This document shows, in pieces, positions 1 to 6,000 of a stretch of DNA of 7,345 bases (position 1 is the stretch's first letter; every line of letters begins with the position of its first letter). A program made the position numbers and the translations under genes. The DNA comes from CAYTES01 sp964436935 (lineage in GTDB: Bacteria > Patescibacteriota > Gracilibacteria > UBA1369 > UBA12473), in NCBI GenBank assembly GCA_964436935.1, contig CAYTES010000065.1, forward strand, positions 1 to 7,345. The letters are read 5' to 3'. The notes under the pieces were generated by a model, which was not told the DNA's origin, did no database searches, and saw nothing but the letters and a program-made list of their open reading frames with translations.

Positions 1-11
1 AATCAAAAGCC

Positions 12-302
12 TCATGAGTCAAAAATTTGAGATTTTAAAGGCGGCTTAGTATAATTCACCGAAAATGCTCCATAGCTTTGGCCCAACTGTTGCAACGATC
101 TATTAGGTTTCGTCCCCGGGTAAATCACTCCGGAATCGGAAGGAGACTCCTGCCGCTCCATCACGGCTAAAAAGGCATCCACTTTTCGAAAAACGGCGTT
201 TTCTTCTTCCGGAGACAGCGTCCGTCGTCCTACCGTTTCCGAAACCAATTCACCGGTTTCGGTCGGCACACAATCAATAATGATCTCCTCTTTATTTTTC
301 AT
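12..302 (-). CDS. Hypothetical 96-residue protein
   Basis: I do not recognise this protein. The translation begins MKNKEEIII and ends SQIFDS at a TGA stop. It is soluble-looking, with no signal peptide and no membrane segment. Residues about 29-51 (LSPEEENAVFRKVDAFLAVM region) look like one amphipathic helix, and the last 30 residues are Gly/Tyr/Pro-containing and probably not helical. The start is the only ATG available before an upstream in-frame stop (TAA TCT AGG AGC ATG). An AGGAG lies only one base before the ATG, which is too close for a normal ribosome binding site. A TATGAT box sits 12 bases upstream. The gene is divergent from the T-box/ThrRS unit. What supports it is its length, the start context and protein-like composition; I see no homology. 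Function unknown. Confidence 0.55.
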   Translation of the reverse strand: MKNKEEIIIDCVPTETGELVSETVGRRTLSPEEENAVFRKVDAFLAVMERQESPSDSGVIYPGTKPNRSLQQLGQSYGAFSVNYTKPPLKSQIFDS

Positions 303-314
303 GCTCCTAGATTA

Positions 315-320
315 ATCATA
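315..320 (-). promoter_or_regulatory. Possible -10 box for the 96-residue gene
   Basis: On the minus strand this reads TATGAT, five of six matches to TATAAT, ending 12 bases before the ATG at 302. I find no convincing -35 at 16-18 bases; the 17-base position reads TAAATT. If used, transcription would start within about 5-6 bases of the start codon, giving a nearly leaderless message. Weak call based on the -10 and its position only. Confidence 0.3.
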
Positions 321-396
321 TTTTTTATTAAAAACCAAATTTAATTTATGAACACGCTCTTCACTCCTTGATTCGGCCCTACGTTCCGCCAAAATC

Positions 397-424
397 TTGA
401 CCTTTTTCCAGAATGGGCTATTTT
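397..424 (+). promoter_or_regulatory. Probable sigma-70-type promoter for the T-box/thrS transcript
   Basis: TTGACC (397-402, five of six to TTGACA) and TATTTT (419-424, four of six to TATAAT) are separated by 16 bases. The predicted transcription start, near 430-432, falls just before the first paired bases of T-box Stem I at 440, exactly where a T-box transcript should begin. The positional fit makes this more credible than the box scores alone. Confidence 0.55.
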
Positions 425-517
425 TATTTTAGTTTTGGTAAGGACATGCTCCGGAAATTCGTTTTGAGTAGAGAGAGAAGCCGTGGCTGAAAGCTTCTCC
501 AAGCGTCTTCCGACAGT

Positions 518-520
518 ACC
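518..520 (+). promoter_or_regulatory. T-box specifier codon ACC (threonine)
   Basis: ACC lies in the internal loop of Stem I between the 452-456/508-512 helix and the stem base, and is followed by A521, as specifiers usually are. It would pair with the GGU anticodon of tRNA-Thr. A second in-register ACC follows directly (521-523), so the exact register could be off by one triplet, but both read threonine. Confidence 0.7.
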
Positions 521-588
521 ACCTTATGTGTTATCCTTCGATCAAAGAGAGCCTTCGCTGTTGCGATTCACGCGACCACGCGGGGGAA

Positions 589-640
589 GCTCGGTGGAAC
601 CACCCTATCGCCTTTTCTATAGAGGCATGCGGGTCCGAGC
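589..640 (+). promoter_or_regulatory. T-box antiterminator with TGGA acceptor-binding bulge
   Basis: This is a canonical T-box antiterminator. Helix A1 is GCTCGG (589-594) with CCGAGC (635-640), six perfect pairs. The 7-base bulge TGGAACC (595-601) carries the TGGN motif. Helix A2 is ACCC (602-605) with GGGT (631-634). The A2 loop (606-630) can form a small extra stem (CTAT at 605-608 with ATAG at 619-622). The base after TGG is A598, predicting a U discriminator base on the cognate tRNA. Confidence 0.9.
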
Positions 641-673
641 ACAATACCGTCTACGGCGGATTGTGTATTTTTT
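640..673 (+). terminator. Regulated intrinsic terminator of the T-box
   Basis: CACAAT (640-645) pairs perfectly with ATTGTG (660-665). CCG (647-649) can continue the stem with CGG at 657-659, leaving only A646 bulged. The run TATTTTTT (666-673) follows at once. The hairpin lies downstream of the antiterminator and before the ORF, as expected for transcriptional T-box control. Overlap with antiterminator helix A1 is only at 639-640. An alternative helix, GTCCG (633-637) with CGGAT (657-661), would invade A1 and A2 more fully. Confidence 0.75.
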
Positions 674-687
674 AACTTTCTTCTCTC

Positions 688-2964
688 ATGGCAAACGTAG
701 ATCCTCAAGGCGACGCCTATTCGCGCCTCATCGAATTTCTTGATCAAAATAAGGCGCATTATCGATTGATTGATCATTCTCCGGAAGGAAGGACTGAAAT
801 TGTAAGTGAAATGCGTGGCAATAAAGTGTCCCAAGCGGCGAAATGTATTGTAATGATGGTCAAAATCGGTAAAAAAATAACAAAATATGTTTTAGGTGTG
901 GTTCCGGGAGATTCCGGCATCGACTTAGAAGCAGTCAAGGCATTGCTCAAAGGCACCTATATTTCTTTTGCCAGCTCCGAAATTGCGGAAAAACTTTCCG
1001 GTAGCGTTTCGGGGACCATTCTCCCCTTTTCATTTCATCCCGAATTGGAACTCATTGTTGATCCGGATCTATTGAAAAATGAGGAGCTTTTTTTTAATGC
1101 GGCCCGACTGGATCGTTCCATGGCTTTAAAAACAAGTGATTATCTAAAAATAGCGCATCCTCGACTTGAAAGTATTGCAAAACATGCCAAATCAGAACCC
1201 AAAAAGGAGCCTGTTAAAAGACCTAAACCGGTGGTTCCCGTCGACAATGCGCTCAACGCCATGCGGCATTCCCTGGCGCATGTCCTCGCCCAAGCCGTCC
1301 TCGACATGTTTCCGGAAGCCAAATTAGGCGTAGGCCCCACCATCGAAAACGGATTTTATTACGATTTTGACCTACCGCGCACCCTCATCCCCGAAGATCT
1401 CGCCCTACTCGAGAAAAAAATGAAGCAGATCGTGAGTCAGGCCCAACCCTTTGAACGCCAAGCCGCCTCAACCGAGGAAGCAAAAAAAATCCTCGTCACC
1501 TCCAAGCAGCCCTACAAAGTGGAATTGGTCGAAGATTTGGAGAAGGAAGGCACGACCGAGGTCACTTTTTACTCCAATACCCTGAACGGCCATGTGAAAT
1601 TTGTGGATCTGTGTCGCGGAGGCCACATGGAGCACACGGGCCAAGTCGGCGCGTACAAACTCAATAAAATCTCTGGGGCCTATTGGCGTGGCGATGAAAA
1701 ACGCCCCATGTTGCAACGCATTTACGGGGTGGCTTTCCCGACGAAAGAAGAATTGAACGCCTATCTTGAGCAGTTGGAAGAAGCCAAAAAGCGTGACCAC
1801 CGGAAACTGGGAATGGATCTGGATCTGTTTCAATTCCATGATATCTCTCCCGGCGCCGCTTTTTACCACCCCAAAGGAGCTATTTTATTCAATGAACTCA
1901 CGGCTTTTCTGCGACGCGAATACCGCAAACGCAACTACCAGGAGGTCATCACGCCGTTGATGTACGACAAGTCCCTGTGGGAGCAAAGCGGCCACTGGGA
2001 ACATTACCGCGAAAACATGTTTTTGATGGAGGTCGATGAGCGAGAGGCTTCCTTGAAACCCATGAACTGTCCGTCTCACATGCTGATGTACAAGATGCGA
2101 ACTCGTAGCTATCGCCATTTGCCCTTACGCATTGCCGATTTTGCCATGCTGCATCGCAACGAGCTCAAAGGAGCGCTGGGAGGATTGACAAGGGTACGCA
2201 AGTTTTCAATGGACGACTGCCATATTTTTGTGGCCTTGGAGCAGCTGGAGGAAGAAATCCAACGCTGCATCGAATTCACGCGTTATGTGTATGAGTTGTT
2301 TGGCTTTGAATTTGATGTGGTGCTCTCGACCCGTCCGGAACAGTCGATGGGAAGCGAAGAGCAGTGGCGGAAGGCGGAAAATTCCCTGGAAGCGGCCCTC
2401 AAAAGTGCCGGCTTAACCTATGGAACCAACCCGGGAGACGGTGCCTTTTATGGTCCCAAAATTGACTTCCGCATTAAAGATTCGCTCCGACGGGAATGGC
2501 AATGCGCCACCATCCAAATCGATTTTCAGATGCCTCAACGGTTTGAACTCAGTTATGAAGGACCCGACGGACAGTCCCATACGCCGGTGGTGATTCACCG
2601 CGCACTGCTGGGATCCTTGGAACGATTCATCGCCATTTTAACCGAGCATTTTGCCGGAGCGTTTCCCTTTTGGCTGGCCCCGGAGCAGATTCGCCTCTTG
2701 CCGGTGAGTGAAAAATTCAGCGCCTATGCCTGGAAAGTTCGGAATGAGTTGTTTGAAGCCGGATACCGGGTGGAGGTGGATGATGCGGACGATACCCTGG
2801 GTAAGAAAATCCGTAATGCGGAAACCGAAAAAATCCCGGTCATGATGGTGGTGGGCGAAAAGGAGGTGGAGTCCGAGACCGTGGCCGCCCGCTATTACGG
2901 CAAACGCGAACAAGAAACGGTTCACGTGTCCGAATGGATGAAAGGACAAAAGCCCACGCTTTAA
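688..2964 (+). CDS. thrS: Threonyl-tRNA synthetase with N-terminal YbaK/ProX-like deacylase domain in place of TGS
   Basis: Cytoplasmic enzyme charging tRNA-Thr with threonine using ATP. It has 758 residues, against about 640 for typical bacterial ThrRS. Residues about 12-165 are a YbaK/ProX-type aminoacyl-tRNA deacylase domain: K52 in the segment AAKCIVMMVK matches the family's conserved lysine, followed by YVLGVVPGD (67-75), FASSEIAEKL, SGTILPF and the final NAARLDRSMALKTSDYL. A Lys/Pro-rich linker (166-185) follows. From about 190 the protein is normal ThrRS: editing-domain zinc-type motifs HSLAH (H194, H198) and DLCRGGH (C309, H313); class II motif 1 near 411-440; motif 2 with MNCPSH and LHRNE (C461, R490); H512; motif 3 IHRALLGSLERF (H637, R646). 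C461, H512 and H637 correspond to the catalytic zinc ligands. The anticodon-binding domain spans about 662-755. No TGS (ubiquitin-like) domain is present. The ATG at 688 has no Shine-Dalgarno; its leader is TTCTTCTCTC. I kept this start because the deacylase domain begins shortly after it. Control is by the T-box upstream. The gene is convergent with the next gene, 67 bases apart. Confidence 0.97.
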   Translation: MANVDPQGDAYSRLIEFLDQNKAHYRLIDHSPEGRTEIVSEMRGNKVSQAAKCIVMMVKIGKKITKYVLGVVPGDSGIDLEAVKALLKGTYISFASSEIAEKLSGSVSGTILPFSFHPELELIVDPDLLKNEELFFNAARLDRSMALKTSDYLKIAHPRLESIAKHAKSEPKKEPVKRPKPVVPVDNALNAMRHSLAHVLAQAVLDMFPEAKLGVGPTIENGFYYDFDLPRTLIPEDLALLEKKMKQIVSQAQPFERQAASTEEAKKILVTSKQPYKVELVEDLEKEGTTEVTFYSNTLNGHVKFVDLCRGGHMEHTGQVGAYKLNKISGAYWRGDEKRPMLQRIYGVAFPTKEELNAYLEQLEEAKKRDHRKLGMDLDLFQFHDISPGAAFYHPKGAILFNELTAFLRREYRKRNYQEVITPLMYDKSLWEQSGHWEHYRENMFLMEVDEREASLKPMNCPSHMLMYKMRTRSYRHLPLRIADFAMLHRNELKGALGGLTRVRKFSMDDCHIFVALEQLEEEIQRCIEFTRYVYELFGFEFDVVLSTRPEQSMGSEEQWRKAENSLEAALKSAGLTYGTNPGDGAFYGPKIDFRIKDSLRREWQCATIQIDFQMPQRFELSYEGPDGQSHTPVVIHRALLGSLERFIAILTEHFAGAFPFWLAPEQIRLLPVSEKFSAYAWKVRNELFEAGYRVEVDDADDTLGKKIRNAETEKIPVMMVVGEKEVESETVAARYYGKREQETVHVSEWMKGQKPTL

Positions 2965-2967
2965 AAC

Positions 2968-3005
2968 CTTCAAAAAGGCGTGCCATTTACCGCTTTCCAT
3001 TGAAG
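2968..3005. terminator. Possible bidirectional terminator between convergent genes
   Basis: CTTCAA (2968-2973) pairs with TTGAAG (3000-3005), and inside it AAAG (2974-2977) with CTTT (2993-2996) plus a CG/CG pair, with one bulged G and a three-base bulge. On the minus strand a TTTT follows one base after the stem; on the plus strand the downstream tract is only T-rich. Its position, between the stops of two convergent genes, is right for a shared terminator, but the stem is imperfect and the T tracts are poor. Confidence 0.3.
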
Positions 3006-3031
3006 ATTTCTCATTTAGGATAGGAGCTTTT

Positions 3032-6000
3032 CTATGCCGCCTTTCCAAACAGCTTTTCCGCCTCCTTCTTGTATTCTTCATCATAGATAATACGGTTGGA
3101 AGTTTCCATGCCCCCCAAGGCATCTTCCGACGTGCGATTCACGATCCCTTTGAGTTTTTTATTCCGAATGATTTCCAGCATCTTTTTGGGTCCCTCGGGA
3201 TCGTTGCGGATCGCCTCCGGGAGATCCACTTTCAAAAATTCTTCCATGGATGCTTCCAATTCGGTCTGTTGTGTTTTCTTTCCGTACGGAGGTTTGTAAT
3301 CAAACAAACGCTTTGTTTTATAATCGATCCCATACGCATCACACACTTCTTTCACCATATTATTGAGCTGAGCTTGGTGTCCTTTTACCTTCATCCCATC
3401 ATCCCCATTATCCACGATCGGAGGTTTGTCATAACGCGATTGATCCAATCGCGCACGCCCCGAATTCTCTCCGTCGCGACGGCCCGACAGAAAAGAGTCA
3501 TAGAGGTAGTAACACTGAATGGCTTCCAGCATCTGATTCTCCACTTCCTTGATGGCTTCCGGCTGAATTGGATTTTCGTCCCCTTTATCCTTATACTGCT
3601 CTTTTAATCGGATCAATTCTTCCAAATGATTGCTCAAACTGATGATGTACTGATTGAACCCTGCGTAGGCGTTCATGTACCCTTCATTCGAAAAGTATTT
3701 CTGATTCCCGGTAAGAGTCCCTGTTAAAGTCTTAATATCTTCCATGGTGGAGGGAGGAATGAAAAAGGGAGCATCTTCATGATCCATTTTATCCGCACTT
3801 TTCAACCCCTTGGAAAGGCGAGAACGGAAGTTGGGGTCCATCATCATGTGTTCCCACAAAAACTGAGAGAATTTTTTATCCGGCAAAGACTGTTCGGACG
3901 CACTTTTAAAATGAGCGTCTCGAATCATTTCGTAATCTACTACCGTATACCCTCTCTCGGTTTCTTTCAATGAGATTTCTCCTTCGAGATAACGGGGATG
4001 AAATGGCTTTGGTCCTTTGTTGGTGAAGTAGTCCAAGAGGGGGAGCTGGTTCAGATATCTTCCTTCAATATCTCCGATACGATCGATGTGGAGCAGCGTC
4101 ATTCCTTCCATAGCCCCTCCGCCACACCGCGCGGTGACTCCTTCAATGAGGAAAAACATTTTTTGTTCCATGCTCAATTTACCGGCACTGATCGCAAACT
4201 CCAGCAACCCTTCATACTCCTGAGGATTCACATACACTCCGGCTTTCCAGTCCTTGAGCAATCGACGCATTTCTCCCCGTAATCCTTCGGTTCCTTTCGG
4301 ATCGGCTTCGAGCTGTCGTCCTTTATTCAGGAAATTGTTTCGATTGCTGTTGTACTTGTTCACATTGGCTGAGTACCAGTCGGCGTGCTGGCCTACTCCC
4401 CAAAAAATATCAATGACCTCTTTCACTCGATCTTCTCCGGACACCAGCTTCGTGGGATCGTCGGGGTGAGGGTGAGGGGCGTGATCCAACGGGATATAAT
4501 AACGGGCTCCATCGGACGTGTAGCGAGCCGAGAGTCGATTGAGGGTACTCCACACCTTCATGTCATCCCAGCGTAACTCTCCTTTTTCATTCAACGCAAT
4601 AAAACAAGCCTTGGCTTCATCTTTACTGCTCGTGGTATGCAATTTCGCTAAAATCTCCCAGCTACCCCACTGCTCCATGGCACTTTTGTATTGATTCACT
4701 TCTTCGGTTTCCGCCGCCTGATAAACACGATCAAATTCAGTCCCCAGAAAGGAAGGCAACATGCCTCCGATCTTACCGTATCGTCCCTTGGATCGGCGGG
4801 TGTGTTTACGTTTGATGAACTCCAAAATTTCTTTTCCCAAATTTATGATATCTTGAAGCGAAACGAATTCATATTTTCCCAAAATATTGTTGATAAAACT
4901 TATTTTTGCCCCTTCGGCCGGATGCGGCAGATAGGGGCTCACCGTTTCAAAAAAGCTTTTGCCTTCGAACCCTTCGCTCATTTTTTTGGAAAAATCCTTC
5001 ATTGCATCCAATAAACCCTTCTTTTTGGCTTCTTCTTTAAACTCTTTCCCCATTTCCGCCGCTTCATCTCCTTTGCGTTCCGCGATATCTTCCGGTTTAC
5101 TGCGTTCAATCTTGTTGGTTTTGACCCAGCCTAAAAATTGCGGCAGCGTCATTTTGTCTCCGTTTTTAAAGGTCACTCCGGTGTCGTCCGCTTCCTTAAT
5201 CTGGATCTGATTTTTCCCCATATCTCCCCATTGCAATACCTCCTCCGGTTCCACGCTGATCGGCGGATAGGCGGCGGGATTTCGTTTTTCTTTCTGATTC
5301 TTTGTCGCGGAGTACTGCTTCAAATTTTCTCGTAGGGCTTCGAGGGTTTTGAGTTCGGGCATCATTTCCTGACGACGGGCCCATTTGGCAAACTCTCCTA
5401 AATTCATTTCGCGGACCATGCGAGGGCCGGTCAATCGCGTTTGAGGATCGTCATCCGGATTCAACGTCACCACAGGTGCTTTGAACACCACTTTTTGATC
5501 GTCAATGGATTCAATTTGAATCGACTCTCTGTCCGGGATAGGGTTGCCTCCTTTATCCAAATGATAGCCTTTGCTGTAGTCCAAATTTTGCCCGGCCTTG
5601 AGCCCCATTCCCATGTCGGACAAACCGAGCATGCTTTCCAAATTTTGCTGCGTGGAAACCACTTCGCACACATCGGACGCATTCACCCATTTGGCAAAAC
5701 GGCCAACGGTATAATGCTCTCCATTGTCCATAAAAATGGTGAGTCCCACCGGTTGTTTTCCGATCACGTCGGCATCCGCGCCCACTCCATTCAACAGCTT
5801 GGCATCCACAATTTCCACTTTCGTGATGGTTTGCGTCCGTATATTTCCGTTGGCCGAATCCGGATAAACATACTGCAGCTTGGTTCCCGGCTTGAGCGTG
5901 ATGCCGCTGAGGGCTTCGGCTTCTTCAACGACGCGATTCTTCCACACTTCATACTGCACGAGTGTGGCTGCGGCCTTGATGACGTCGATCGCCGCCCGGG

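Larger units (their letters stand above)
431..676 (+). ncRNA. T-box leader (tRNA-Thr-sensing riboswitch) of thrS
   Basis: T-box leaders bind a specific uncharged tRNA: the specifier codon pairs with the anticodon, and the UGGN bulge pairs with the tRNA acceptor end, stabilising an antiterminator. Seen here: a Stem I base with AAGGA (440-444) pairing TCCTT (534-538), and CAT (445-447) pairing ATG (526-528). Above this lies helix CGGAA (452-456) with TTCCG (508-512). Next come the conserved AGAGAG element (470-475) and a perfect 7-bp distal stem GAGAAGC (475-481) with GCTTCTC (493-499), closing the loop CGTGGCTGAAA, which matches the usual T-box Stem I tip. The specifier-loop 3' side (513-525) contains ACC at 518-520 followed by A, a Thr codon with the usual 3' purine. 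A short hairpin CGCG/ACCA/CGCG (571-582) sits in the Stem III position. The antiterminator and terminator follow. The ThrRS gene begins 11 bases after the end, so specifier and gene product agree. I assigned the secondary structure by eye. Confidence 0.93.

Noticed and set aside
483..743. Plus-strand open frame of 86 codons starting within the leader and overlapping the thrS start
   Set aside because: It runs through the T-box Stem I, antiterminator and terminator, whose base pairing explains these bases, and its translation is Arg-rich and not protein-like.
568..834. Minus-strand open frame of 88 codons across the T-box and thrS start
   Set aside because: It overlaps a well-supported RNA structure and a conserved protein domain on the other strand, and has no plausible translation signal or family.
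1468..1869. Minus-strand open frame of 133 codons within thrS
   Set aside because: It is antisense to conserved ThrRS editing-domain sequence, with no start signals and no recognisable product.
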